A stretch of DNA of 39,031 nucleotides from Casp-actino8 sp041159745 (lineage in GTDB: Bacteria > Actinomycetota > Acidimicrobiia > Acidimicrobiales > Ilumatobacteraceae), in contig JBEAXP010000063.1 in assembly GCA_041159745.1 (NCBI GenBank), positions 1 through 39,031 on the forward strand, written 5' to 3'. Shown here piece after piece: positions 1 to 7,286 of the stretch. A program made the translations under genes and the position numbers. The first letter of the stretch is position 1; each line of letters starts with the position of its first letter. The notes beneath the pieces are model-generated. The model was given only the letters and a program-made list of their open reading frames with translations. It made no database searches and was not told where the DNA came from.

Positions 1-963
1 CCGCTCCTGCGATCCAAGACCAAGATCATCGCCGACGATGTGATCGATCCTCCCATTTGGGGATTCGACGGATCCTCGACCAATCAGGCCACCGGCGAAC
101 AGTCCGACTGCGTTCTGAAGCCGGTCTTCAAATGTCCGGATCCGCTGCGCGGAGGCAACAACATCCTCGTGCTCTGCGAAGTCATGCTCGCCCGAACCGG
201 CAAGCCGCACCCGACCAACACCCGCGCCGCATGTGCGAAGGCTGCTGCCCAGTTCGCATCCGATGAGATGATCTTCGGTATCGAGCAGGAATACACGATG
301 ATGAAGCTCGACGGTCGCCCCCTCGGCTTCCCCGCCGGTGGCGGATTCCCGCTCCCGCAAGGTCCGTACTACTGCGGCGTCGGCGCTGGCCGCGTCATCG
401 GTCGCGAGATCATCGAAGAGCACACCCAGGCGTGCCTCGATGCTGGCCTCATGATCGAAGGCACGAACGCCGAAGTCATGCCCGGCCAGTGGGAGTTCCA
501 GATCGGAGCTGCCGATGCCCTCACCGTCAGCGACCACCTGCACGTGGCTCGCTGGTTGCTGCATCGCATCGCCGAGGATTACGACGTGGTCATCAGCCTC
601 GATGCCAAGCCGCAGAAGGGCGACTGGAACGGAGCTGGTGCGCACACCAACTTCTCCACCAAGGCCATGCGCAACGACACCGACATGAAGGCCATCACCG
701 CCGCCTGCGAAGCGATCGGCAAGAAGGTCATGTTGCACGTCGAGAACTACGGCCACGACATCCAGAGCCGTCTCACCGGTCACCATGAGACCGCGCCCTG
801 GAACAAGTTCAGCTACGGCGTCTCCAACCGTGGCGCGTCCATCCGTATTCCGTGGACGGTCGAGAAGACCGGCCGTGGCTACGCCGAGGATCGCCGCCCG
901 AACGCCAACATGGATCCGTACACCGTCACGCGTCTCTTGATCGAGACGGTGTGCGGGGGCTGA
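1..963 (+). CDS. glnII: Glutamine synthetase, type II (GSII), 5'-truncated by window edge
   Basis: Makes glutamine from glutamate, ammonia and ATP in the cytoplasm. The reading frame is open from base 1 (PLLRSKTKII...) and lacks its start, so only the C-terminal ~320 residues are present; full GSII proteins are about 330-360 aa, so little is missing. GSII hallmarks are visible: WGFDGSSTNQA, SDCVLKPV, FGIEQEYT, a GPYYCGVG loop, NAEVMPGQWEFQIG, DWNGAGAHTNFST and the HETAPWNKFSYGVSNRGASIR active-site block, ending in EDRRPNANMDPY. This is the eukaryote-like/GSII class, distinct from the GSI gene that follows. A duplicated intrinsic terminator follows the stop, so it probably ends its own transcript. 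I infer assimilation of ammonium under nitrogen limitation; the upstream promoter is outside the window. A first ATG at 40 is internal and not the real start. Confidence 0.93.
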   Translation, partial: PLLRSKTKIIADDVIDPPIWGFDGSSTNQATGEQSDCVLKPVFKCPDPLRGGNNILVLCEVMLARTGKPHPTNTRAACAKAAAQFASDEMIFGIEQEYTMMKLDGRPLGFPAGGGFPLPQGPYYCGVGAGRVIGREIIEEHTQACLDAGLMIEGTNAEVMPGQWEFQIGAADALTVSDHLHVARWLLHRIAEDYDVVISLDAKPQKGDWNGAGAHTNFSTKAMRNDTDMKAITAACEAIGKKVMLHVENYGHDIQSRLTGHHETAPWNKFSYGVSNRGASIRIPWTVEKTGRGYAEDRRPNANMDPYTVTRLLIETVCGG

Positions 964-987
964 TGGGGCAACGTCGCCACCATGTGG

Positions 988-1013
988 AGAGCCCGGGGAA
1001 ACCCGGGCTCTTT
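988..1013 (+). terminator. Intrinsic terminator after glnII (copy 1)
   Basis: A perfect 10-bp GC-rich stem (988-997 with 1002-1011) closes on a GAAA tetraloop and is followed by TTTGCTTTT. It lies 25 nt after the glnII stop and fits a rho-independent terminator. Confidence 0.85.
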
Positions 1014-1050
1014 GCTTTTCGTCCGGGGAAACCCGGGCTCTTTGCTTTTC
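991..1050 (+). repeat. Two tandem 30-bp units carrying the terminator
   Basis: Bases 991-1020 and 1021-1050 are 29/30 identical (only GCC versus GTC at the second base), and the next six bases (1051-1056) repeat the start of the second unit. The second unit also folds (about 7 bp, GAAA loop, same T-rich tail), so the glnII terminator has been tandemly duplicated. Confidence 0.9.
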
Positions 1051-1092
1051 GTCCGGAATTCGAATGACCAACGGCAGACTGCAGGGGTGAAC

Positions 1093-2430
1093 ATGCTCGA
1101 ACAGCAGCGCGATTACGTCCTGCGCACCGTCGAAGAACGCGGAGTCCGACTCATTCGACTCTGGTTCACCGACGTGCTCGGCAACCTGAAGAGCTTCGCC
1201 ATCAGCCCGGCCGAACTCGAGAACGCCCTCGAGGATGGCATGACGTTCGACGGTTCGTCGATCGACGGCTTCTCGCGTATTCAGGAGAGCGACGTCCTCG
1301 CCGTTCCCGACGCCAACACGTTCGTCACCCTCCCCTGGGCCGACGCCAAGGCTCCCGAGGCCCGCGTCTTCTGCGACATCCATCATCTCGATGGTTCACC
1401 GTTCGGTGGCGACCCGCGCCAGGTGTTGCGCCGCAATCTCCAACGGGCCCGCGCCATGGGCCTCGACTTCCTGATCGCTCCCGACATCGAGTTCTTCTAC
1501 TTCGCGCCGCCCGAACCCGGTCAGCCGCCGCGCGTTCTCGACGAGGCCTCGTTCTTCGACCTCACCACCACCGACGTGACGGGCAGCCTCCGCAAGGAGA
1601 CCATCCGAACGCTCGAAACCATGAGCATCCCGGTCGAGTACTCGTTCCACGAGGACGCCCCGTCTCAACACGAGATCGACCTGCGCCACACCGACGCGCT
1701 CACGATGGCCGACAGCGTCATGACCTTCCGACTCGTCGTGAAGGAAGTCGCGGCGGCGCAGGGAGTGCACGCCACGTTCATGCCCAAGCCGCTCGAAGGA
1801 GTCCAGGGCAGCGGTATGCACCTTCACATGTCGTTGTCGAACGCCGAAGGCAACGCCTTCTATTCGCCCGACGATCCCTACAACCTCTCCGAGACCGCCA
1901 AGCGATTCATGGCCGGGCTTCTCTTCCACGCCAGCGAGATCACGGCCATCACCAATCAGACGGTCAACTCGTACAAGCGACTCGTCCCCGGCTTCGAAGC
2001 ACCGGTTCACGTGTCGTGGGCCCGCAACAACCGAAGCGGACTCATCCGCGTGCCGGTTCCAAAGCGCGCCAATCCGCTGGCCACTCGCATCGAGTACCGG
2101 TCACCCGATCCGGCGTGCAACCCGTATCTCGCGTTCTCCGTCATCCTGGCCGCCGGTCTTCGCGGTATCGAGCAGGGTTACGAACTTCCGGCCGAGGCCG
2201 ACTCGAACCTGTTCGAGATGGGCGACGACGCTCTCGGCAAACTCGGTATCGAGCAATTGCCCCAGTCGTTGGCCGATGCGTTGCGCGTGATGGAGACGTC
2301 ATCGCTCGTGTACGAAACCCTCGGAGAGCACATCTTCGAGTGGTTCCTGCGAAACAAGCGCTCCGAGTGGCGCGGCTACAAGACGCAGGTGACACCATTC
2401 GAACTGCAGAGGTATCTGCGCTCCACCTGA
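1093..2430 (+). CDS. glnA2: GlnA2-type glutamine synthetase (GSI-alpha) / glutamate-amine ligase
   Basis: 445 aa. Closely resembles actinobacterial GlnA2: YVLRTVEERGVRLIRLWFTDVLG at the N-terminus, FDGSSIDGF, HATFMPKP, GSGMHLHMS, NSYKRLVPGFEAP, RNNRSGLIRVP and a C-terminus FLRNKRSEW. The region where adenylylated GSI-beta enzymes carry their regulatory tyrosine is of the short alpha kind, so adenylylation control is unlikely. The first metal-binding Glu of the usual PEPEFF motif is Asp here (APDIEFF, about residue 133). In mycobacteria GlnA2 is a minor glutamine synthetase; in Streptomyces GlnA2/GlnA3 relatives ligate glutamate to polyamines, so the true amine substrate is uncertain. ATG 1093 is chosen because AGGGG lies 5 nt upstream; an upstream in-frame ATG at 982 falls inside the terminator hairpin. 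The glnR-like gene begins 1 nt after its stop. Confidence 0.9.
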   Translation: MLEQQRDYVLRTVEERGVRLIRLWFTDVLGNLKSFAISPAELENALEDGMTFDGSSIDGFSRIQESDVLAVPDANTFVTLPWADAKAPEARVFCDIHHLDGSPFGGDPRQVLRRNLQRARAMGLDFLIAPDIEFFYFAPPEPGQPPRVLDEASFFDLTTTDVTGSLRKETIRTLETMSIPVEYSFHEDAPSQHEIDLRHTDALTMADSVMTFRLVVKEVAAAQGVHATFMPKPLEGVQGSGMHLHMSLSNAEGNAFYSPDDPYNLSETAKRFMAGLLFHASEITAITNQTVNSYKRLVPGFEAPVHVSWARNNRSGLIRVPVPKRANPLATRIEYRSPDPACNPYLAFSVILAAGLRGIEQGYELPAEADSNLFEMGDDALGKLGIEQLPQSLADALRVMETSSLVYETLGEHIFEWFLRNKRSEWRGYKTQVTPFELQRYLRST

Positions 2431-2431
2431 C

Positions 2432-3118
2432 ATGACTTCCGACCTGATCGCCGTCTTCCCCGAGTCGCCTCCGCCCGAGCTGGTGCGGACGCTCGATCTC
2501 GCCGGCTATCGCTGGAAGTCGTTCGCCTCGGCCGACGATGCCACCAAAGCCGAGCCATCCGACGGCTGGACCGGAGCCATCGTGTGCGCCGATCACGACA
2601 TCGACGCGGCCTGGAACTTCTGCCGTGCGCTCCGCAAGCGCGACGCCGCCAACGCACCGCTTCTTCTTCTCGTGTCGGGTGCTCAACTCGACGACCTCAC
2701 GCTGCGCGACGAGCTGTTCGACGACTTCTGTCTGGTGCCGTTCCACCCGCGCGAACTCGAAGCCCGCCTGCGCCACCTGTTGTCGTACACGCAGAGCGCG
2801 CCGCGACCCGATGTGGTCGACTACGGGCAACTCGTTCTCAACCTCGAGACGTACCAGGCGTCGGTCGACGGCCGCCCTCTCGATCTCACGTACATGGAGT
2901 ACGAACTGCTCAAGTTCCTCGTCACGAATCCGGGCAAGGTGTTCTCGCGCGAGATGCTCCTCTCACGCGTGTGGGGCTACGAGTACTACGGCGGCGCGCG
3001 CACGGTCGACGTCCATATCCGTCGTCTGCGCGCCAAGTTGGGTGAAGAGCACGCCAACCTCATCCAGACCGTGCGCAGCGTGGGCTACCGCTTCGGCCAG
3101 TCGCGCTGGGGCGCCTAG
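2432..3118 (+). CDS. glnR: GlnR-like orphan OmpR-family regulator
   Basis: 228 aa. The C-terminal winged helix (about 130-225) has the signature of actinobacterial GlnR, the global nitrogen regulator: LDLTYMEYELLKFL, GKVFSREMLLSRVWGYEY, GARTVDVHIRRLRAKLG, TVRSVGYRF. The N-terminal ~115 residues align with a receiver domain but are degenerate: no acidic pair follows the first strand (LIAVFPES), and the expected phospho-Asp strand reads GAIVCADHD. GlnR of Streptomyces likewise has an atypical pocket and works without a partner kinase. No kinase gene is adjacent. The gene is 1 nt downstream of glnA2, so the two are surely cotranscribed; control of glnA2 and glnII by this protein is inferred. Its stop shares a CTAG palindrome with the stop of the convergent HAD gene. 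Confidence 0.85.
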   Translation: MTSDLIAVFPESPPPELVRTLDLAGYRWKSFASADDATKAEPSDGWTGAIVCADHDIDAAWNFCRALRKRDAANAPLLLLVSGAQLDDLTLRDELFDDFCLVPFHPRELEARLRHLLSYTQSAPRPDVVDYGQLVLNLETYQASVDGRPLDLTYMEYELLKFLVTNPGKVFSREMLLSRVWGYEYYGGARTVDVHIRRLRAKLGEEHANLIQTVRSVGYRFGQSRWGA

Positions 3119-3792
3119 ACAGCCGACAAATCGGCCAACGTGAGACCCACCAGGGTCGATGCGATCGTGAGTCGTCCGTTCGACTCGGACGACTCGGCAA
3201 GATCCGGGGGGATGTCGACGACGTGCGGGACGCCGAGCACCCGACACCCGGCGGCCAGAGCCGAGCGGGTGCCCGTCGGCGAATCCTCGATGGCCACACA
3301 GTCCTGCGGCCGCACACCGAGACGTTCGGCCGCCAACAAGTACGGCTCCGGGTGCGGCTTGCCCCGCGTCACCTCGTCGCCGGTGACCGACACCGTGAAA
3401 CTGCCCGTCGGCAAACACGCCACGACCTCGTCGGAGAATCGCTTCCACGACATCGTCACCAGCGCGGTGTCGATCTCGGCCGAGCGAACGGCGCCGAGCA
3501 ACTCGCGCGCGCCCGGCCGCCACGGAATCTCCTGCCGAATGCGGGCAACCACTCGATCGAGCAGCATCTCGACGATCTCGGCAGGTGACCGGTCGACACC
3601 GCCGTGACGGCGGATGTATTCGCCCGAGTCGAGCAGGTCGGAGCCCACCAACGCCTTGGCGTGTTCGTGACTCCACGTTCCACCATGCGCTTCGACGATG
3701 TCGTATTCGGCATCGATCCAATAGGGCTCGGTGTCGACGAGGGTGCCGTCCATGTCCCAGAGGACGGCGCGCGGAAGCGAGCGGTCAGCCAC
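3115..3792 (-). CDS. HAD-superfamily phosphatase, subfamily IA (beta-phosphoglucomutase-like)
   Basis: 225 aa. HAD motif I is AVLWDMDGTLVDTE (nucleophile Asp plus acid/base Asp), motif II is ALVTMSW, motif III is RGKPHPEPY, and motif IV is AIEDSPTGTRSALAAG. A helical cap lies between motifs I and II (about residues 20-90). Such enzymes hydrolyse small phosphate esters or isomerise sugar phosphates; the substrate cannot be read from sequence. I use the GTG at 3792, which overlaps the stop of the 8-oxoguanine deaminase gene by 8 nt (GTGGCTGA); an in-frame ATG at 3825 would add 11 residues and a larger overlap. It is the last gene of a six-gene minus-strand run. The convergent end overlaps glnR by 4 nt. 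Confidence 0.87.
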   Translation of the reverse strand: MADRSLPRAVLWDMDGTLVDTEPYWIDAEYDIVEAHGGTWSHEHAKALVGSDLLDSGEYIRRHGGVDRSPAEIVEMLLDRVVARIRQEIPWRPGARELLGAVRSAEIDTALVTMSWKRFSDEVVACLPTGSFTVSVTGDEVTRGKPHPEPYLLAAERLGVRPQDCVAIEDSPTGTRSALAAGCRVLGVPHVVDIPPDLAESSESNGRLTIASTLVGLTLADLSAV

Positions 3793-5167
3793 GGGTGTCG
3801 AGTTGCTGGATGCGTCGACTCTCACGCGCGTGGCGACCGAGCATGTCGTCGAGATCGCGGTGGGTCACGCGGCCGTCGCGGACGACGAAGCGGCCGTGCA
3901 CGATCGTGTGGTGGGCTCCGATCGGCCCGCACCGCAACCAGCCTTCGATGGGGTCGGCCAACGCGCCGGCGAATTGCGGGCCGGTGAGCTTCCAGACCGC
4001 GACGTCTCCGACCGCACCCACGCTCAACTCGCCGATCTCGCCTTCGCGTCCGAGGCAACCGGCACCGCCTCGCGTCGCTACGTCGAGCGCCATGCGCGCC
4101 GTGCCGGCACTCGCACCGTCTCGCAATTTGGCCAGCAACATCGTCTGTCTCGCTTCGAGCCACAACGACGCCGAGTCGGCCGACGACGAACCATCGACAC
4201 CGAGCCCGACCTTCACACCAGCGGCACGCAACGGCACGACCGGAGAGATCCCCGACGCGAGGATCAAGTTGCTGCTCGGACAGTGGGCGACGCCGATACG
4301 AGCCGCGCCGAGTCGCTTCACCTCGTCGGGATTGGGCATCACGCAGTGCGCGACCCAGGTGCGATCGGTGCACCAGCCGGTGCGCTCGAGGTATTCCATC
4401 GGGCGGCAACCGAACGTCGCGATGGAGAAGTCGTCGTCCTCGGCGTTCTCGGCGAAGTGGGTGTGCAGGCGAACGTCGAGTTTCTCGGCCAACTCGGCCG
4501 ATCGAACCATCAACTGCTCGGTGACGCTGAACGGCGAGCAAGGTGCGAGAGCCACACGGACCATCGCTCCGTGCGAACGATCGTGATGACGCCGCACGGC
4601 CTCTTCGCTCGCGGCCAGGATTTCGTCGTCATCGGCCACGACGTCATCAGGGGGAAGACCGCCGTCCTTCTCGGACAACGACATCGATCCTCGTGTCGGA
4701 TGGAAGCGAACGCCGAGTTCGCGTGCCGCCGCGATCTCGGCCGAGAGAAGATCGCCGGCCCCACGTGGGTGGAGATACAAGTGATCGGTGCTGGTGGTGC
4801 AGCCCGACATCGCCAACTCGGCCAACCCGACGAACGCGCTGACATGCACCGACTCTTCATCGATCGCCCGCCACAGCGGATAGAGCGACTGCAGCCAACC
4901 GAACAACGGCTTGTCGGTCATCGGCGGGAATGCCCGTGTGAGGTTCTGGTAGATGTGGTGATGAGTGTTGACGAGCCCCGGTGTCACGAGGCAGTCGGTG
5001 GCATCGACGATTTCGGCCGCTTCGGGCATCGGGTCGCCCGAGCCACCGACGCCGGAGACCAAGCCGCCGGTGATGGCCACCCAACCGCCGGCCAGCTCGC
5101 GACGCTGTTGGTCCATGGTCGCAACCAGGAGGGCATTCTTCAGCAGCAGATCGGCGCGAGCGGTCAT
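3785..5167 (-). CDS. 8-oxoguanine deaminase (amidohydrolase family)
   Basis: 460 aa. Subtype-III amidohydrolase that would convert 8-oxoguanine to uric acid and ammonia in the cytoplasm, clearing oxidised guanine. Metal-binding motif NTHHHIYQNLTRAF (about residue 64) matches known 8-oxoguanine deaminases, as do SGCTTSTDHLYL, FHPTRGSMSLSEKDGGLPPD, LAPCSPFSV, HTHFAEN, AHCPSSNLILASGI and GLGVDGSSS with the catalytic Asp. Related family members deaminate guanine, S-adenosylhomocysteine or chlorinated triazines, but the SEKDGGLPPD segment favours 8-oxoguanine. The start is ATG 5167, forming an ATGA overlap with the stop of the upstream decarboxylase gene, so the two are translationally coupled. 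An in-frame ATG at 5263 is upstream inside that gene and gives a non-homologous leader. Confidence 0.88.
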   Translation of the reverse strand: MTARADLLLKNALLVATMDQQRRELAGGWVAITGGLVSGVGGSGDPMPEAAEIVDATDCLVTPGLVNTHHHIYQNLTRAFPPMTDKPLFGWLQSLYPLWRAIDEESVHVSAFVGLAELAMSGCTTSTDHLYLHPRGAGDLLSAEIAAARELGVRFHPTRGSMSLSEKDGGLPPDDVVADDDEILAASEEAVRRHHDRSHGAMVRVALAPCSPFSVTEQLMVRSAELAEKLDVRLHTHFAENAEDDDFSIATFGCRPMEYLERTGWCTDRTWVAHCVMPNPDEVKRLGAARIGVAHCPSSNLILASGISPVVPLRAAGVKVGLGVDGSSSADSASLWLEARQTMLLAKLRDGASAGTARMALDVATRGGAGCLGREGEIGELSVGAVGDVAVWKLTGPQFAGALADPIEGWLRCGPIGAHHTIVHGRFVVRDGRVTHRDLDDMLGRHARESRRIQQLDTRG

Positions 5168-6579
5168 GGTGTGGCGTCCAGTGAATCGAGGATGTCGGTG
5201 ATGTCGCCCATGGTCGTGCGGGGATTCACGATGCAGAAGCGGAGCACAGTCTCGCCTTTCCACGACGTGGGAACAACGAACGACTGCCCCGTATTCAGCT
5301 GATCATCGCTCCACCGCTGGTACTGCTCGGAGGTCCAACCCGTGCGACGGAACACGAGAATGCTGAGGTCGGGTTCGAGCAGTAGTTCGAGATTCGGTCG
5401 CGAACGGATCTCGTCAGCCGCCTCACGGGCGACGGTGAGAGTGGTCTCCATCGCGTCGGTGTAGGCGCGAGTTCCATGGGTGGCCAGACTGAACCACAGA
5501 GGGAGCCCCCGAGCGCGGCGAGAGAGGTGGTGGGCCACGTCGGCCGGGTTCATCTCGTGCCACGGTCCTTCTTCTGCCTCACCGCCGTGCAGCACGTCGA
5601 GGTACTCGGCCTGCTGGGTGTGAGCGCGTCGACCGTCATGAATGTTGCGGTACACCAGCGCGCAGCTGTCGTACGGAGCGAACAGCCACTTGTGCGGATC
5701 GACGATGAAACTGTCGGCGCGCTCGATGCCATCGAACAGATGACGAGCGCTCGGAGCGCACAACGCCGCCAGGCCGTACGCACCGTCGATGTGGAACCAG
5801 ATGTTCTGGGCGTTGCAGATGCGGGAGATGCCGTCGAGATCGTCCACCACGCCGAGATTGGTGGTTCCGCCGGTGGCGATGACCGCGAACACGCGCTCTC
5901 GATCGTCGGCCGACAGACCTCCCAGCACCCTCGCAACGGAGTCGGCATCGAGACGACCGCGCTCGTCGGTGGGAGCGGCAACGACGTCGGCGTCCATGGC
6001 GTGGGCGGCCTGGGCAACCGACGAATGGGCGCCACCCGATGCGATCATGATTCCGCGAGTGCGATCGAGACGACCACCAGCACGCAAACGCCAGCGGTGT
6101 CGGGCCGCGATCAACGCCGAAAGATTTCCGGCCGTTCCTCCGCTCACGAATACGCCGCCGGCGGAGTTCGGAAATCCAGCGAGATCGGCCAACCAGCGCA
6201 GGGCTTGGTTCTCGGCGAACGCGGCCCCGGCACCTTCGAGCCACGACCCGGTGTAAATACTGCTCGCCGACACCACCATGTCGAAGATGACCGACGCTTC
6301 GGTTGGTGCGCCTGGAACGAAGGCGAGGAACCGCGGGTGATCGACCGAGATGCACGCCGGTGCGAGCACGTCGATGAACAACTGCAGCGCCCGTTCGCCG
6401 CCTATTCCGTCGGTTGTGATGGTCTCGCCCACAGCCGCCAGAAGTTCGTCGTACGGCTTCGGGGCATCGAGCGGTACCGGATCCATCCGGATTCGATCGA
6501 GCGAATACTCCAACGCGCGATCGGCGAGACGCGCGATCTGGGGGTCGTGTCGATGCACCGTCTCAGCCTGCCATGCCAC
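5164..6579 (-). CDS. PLP-dependent group II amino-acid decarboxylase
   Basis: 471 aa. Pyridoxal-phosphate enzyme of the aromatic-amino-acid/glutamate decarboxylase family. Seen: HPRFLAFVPGAPT near residue 80, GGVFVSGGTAGNLSALIAAR (PLP phosphate loop), WFHIDGAYG (Asp that contacts the PLP nitrogen), and SFIVDPHKWLFAPYDS carrying the Schiff-base lysine; LRFCIVNPRTT is near the C-terminus. It would turn an L-amino acid, probably aromatic, into its amine plus CO2; the exact substrate is not resolved. It lies between a 51-aa membrane protein gene and 8-oxoguanine deaminase (ATGA overlap). RidA two genes upstream removes the reactive enamines that PLP enzymes can leak, which fits the grouping. Confidence 0.85.
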   Translation of the reverse strand: MAWQAETVHRHDPQIARLADRALEYSLDRIRMDPVPLDAPKPYDELLAAVGETITTDGIGGERALQLFIDVLAPACISVDHPRFLAFVPGAPTEASVIFDMVVSASSIYTGSWLEGAGAAFAENQALRWLADLAGFPNSAGGVFVSGGTAGNLSALIAARHRWRLRAGGRLDRTRGIMIASGGAHSSVAQAAHAMDADVVAAPTDERGRLDADSVARVLGGLSADDRERVFAVIATGGTTNLGVVDDLDGISRICNAQNIWFHIDGAYGLAALCAPSARHLFDGIERADSFIVDPHKWLFAPYDSCALVYRNIHDGRRAHTQQAEYLDVLHGGEAEEGPWHEMNPADVAHHLSRRARGLPLWFSLATHGTRAYTDAMETTLTVAREAADEIRSRPNLELLLEPDLSILVFRRTGWTSEQYQRWSDDQLNTGQSFVVPTSWKGETVLRFCIVNPRTTMGDITDILDSLDATP

Positions 6580-6598
6580 TCAACGAGCGGCACGAACA

Positions 6599-6754
6599 TC
6601 AGGTGTTGAGATCGAGGAGCTCGCTACCTTCGTGACGGGCTTCGCCGTCCTTCCAGAGCAGATGACCGAGCAGCCCGGCGATGCCCACCGTGCCGAGGCC
6701 CACCAGAACGGGGAACAGCAACAGAACGACGATCAGGACGATTGCTCCAGCCAC
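6599..6754 (-). CDS. 51-aa single-span membrane protein, unknown function
   Basis: A GTG-started frame encodes 51 residues. The first ~33 are almost wholly hydrophobic (AGAIVLIVVLLLFPVLVG then GTVGIAGLLGHLLW), followed by a charged tail KDGEARHEGSELLDLNT. It is probably one long or two short membrane segments with the tail in the cytoplasm. It sits 9 nt after the ridA stop and 19 nt before the decarboxylase start on the same strand, exactly filling the gap, which is the main evidence that it is real. No family is recognised; it may help anchor or regulate its operon partners, but that is speculation. The ribosome-binding site is weak. Confidence 0.6.
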   Translation of the reverse strand: MAGAIVLIVVLLLFPVLVGLGTVGIAGLLGHLLWKDGEARHEGSELLDLNT

Positions 6755-6763
6755 GCTTCGACT

Positions 6764-7273
6764 CTACTTCTTCGCGCCGGACTTCTTCTTGGCGGACTTC
6801 TTCGCACCCGACTTCTTGGGAGCGGCTTTCTTCACGGCTTTCTTGACGGCCTTCTTCGCAGGCTTCTTCGCGGCAGCCTTCTTCACGGTCTTCTTGGGGG
6901 CCGCCTTCGTCGCGACCGGCTTGAACGCCCAGGCCTCGATCTCCACCGCACCGCCGAACGGCAACGCCGCCACTCCGATGGTCGAACGCGCCGGACGCGC
7001 TCCGTCGAAGCCGGCCACGTACGCCTCGTTGAACGTCGCGAATGTGTCCATGTCGGTGAGGAAGCACAGCGTCTTGGCCACGTCGTGAATGGAGAGGCCC
7101 ATTTCCTTCAAACGAGCCTTCAAGTTCACGACGGCCTGTGCGGTCTGGCCGGCCACGCCACCGGGCACGAGAGCCCCGTCCTTGATGCCGAGCTGACCGG
7201 AGACGATCACCCAATCGCCGGCGCGAACCGCCGGGGTGTACGGACCGATGGGAGCAGCTGGTTTGTTGGCCAT
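6764..7273 (-). CDS. RidA/YjgF-family enamine deaminase with lysine-alanine-rich tail
   Basis: 169 aa. Residues 1-~120 form a complete RidA domain: PIGPYTPAVRAGDWVIVSGQ, VVNLKARLKEMG, LCFLTDMDTFATFNEAY, PARSTIGVAALPFGG and VEIEAW. RidA proteins hydrolyse reactive 2-aminoacrylate-type enamines. Two features differ from canonical RidA: the catalytic-region Arg is kept (ARS), but the C-terminal ~45 residues are a basic tail of repeated KKA/KKAAAKK/KKSGAKK units like histone H1 or mycobacterial HupB. The tail suggests nucleic-acid or polyanion binding. A TAGCGT box (7285-7280) 6 nt before the ATG points to its own leaderless promoter, so it may be expressed apart from the upstream fusion gene. 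Confidence 0.88.
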   Translation of the reverse strand: MANKPAAPIGPYTPAVRAGDWVIVSGQLGIKDGALVPGGVAGQTAQAVVNLKARLKEMGLSIHDVAKTLCFLTDMDTFATFNEAYVAGFDGARPARSTIGVAALPFGGAVEIEAWAFKPVATKAAPKKTVKKAAAKKPAKKAVKKAVKKAAPKKSGAKKSAKKKSGAKK

Positions 7274-7279
7274 GCCCTC

Positions 7280-7285
7280 ACGCTA
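7280..7285 (-). promoter_or_regulatory. -10 box TAGCGT, leaderless promoter of ridA
   Basis: TAGCGT lies 6 nt before the ridA ATG, at the 3' end of the upstream gene. The spacing puts the transcription start on the start codon. Confidence 0.55.
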
Positions 7286-7286
7286 G

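Noticed and set aside
961..963. glnII TGA as a possible selenocysteine codon, since selAB are present
   Set aside because: The protein ends at the family's usual place and a terminator follows; no continuation of homology.
982..1092. Upstream ATG of the glnA2 frame
   Set aside because: The extra 37 residues would be encoded by the terminator repeats; homology begins at ATG 1093, with a ribosome-binding site.
1396..2010. Long antisense frame of ~204 codons opposite glnA2
   Set aside because: It lies wholly under a confidently identified gene, has low-complexity composition typical of antisense frames in high-GC DNA and no recognisable domain.
3731..5302. 523-codon plus-strand frame
   Set aside because: It runs opposite the 8-oxoguanine deaminase gene. 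Its His/Arg-rich translation has no family features, unlike the minus-strand protein.
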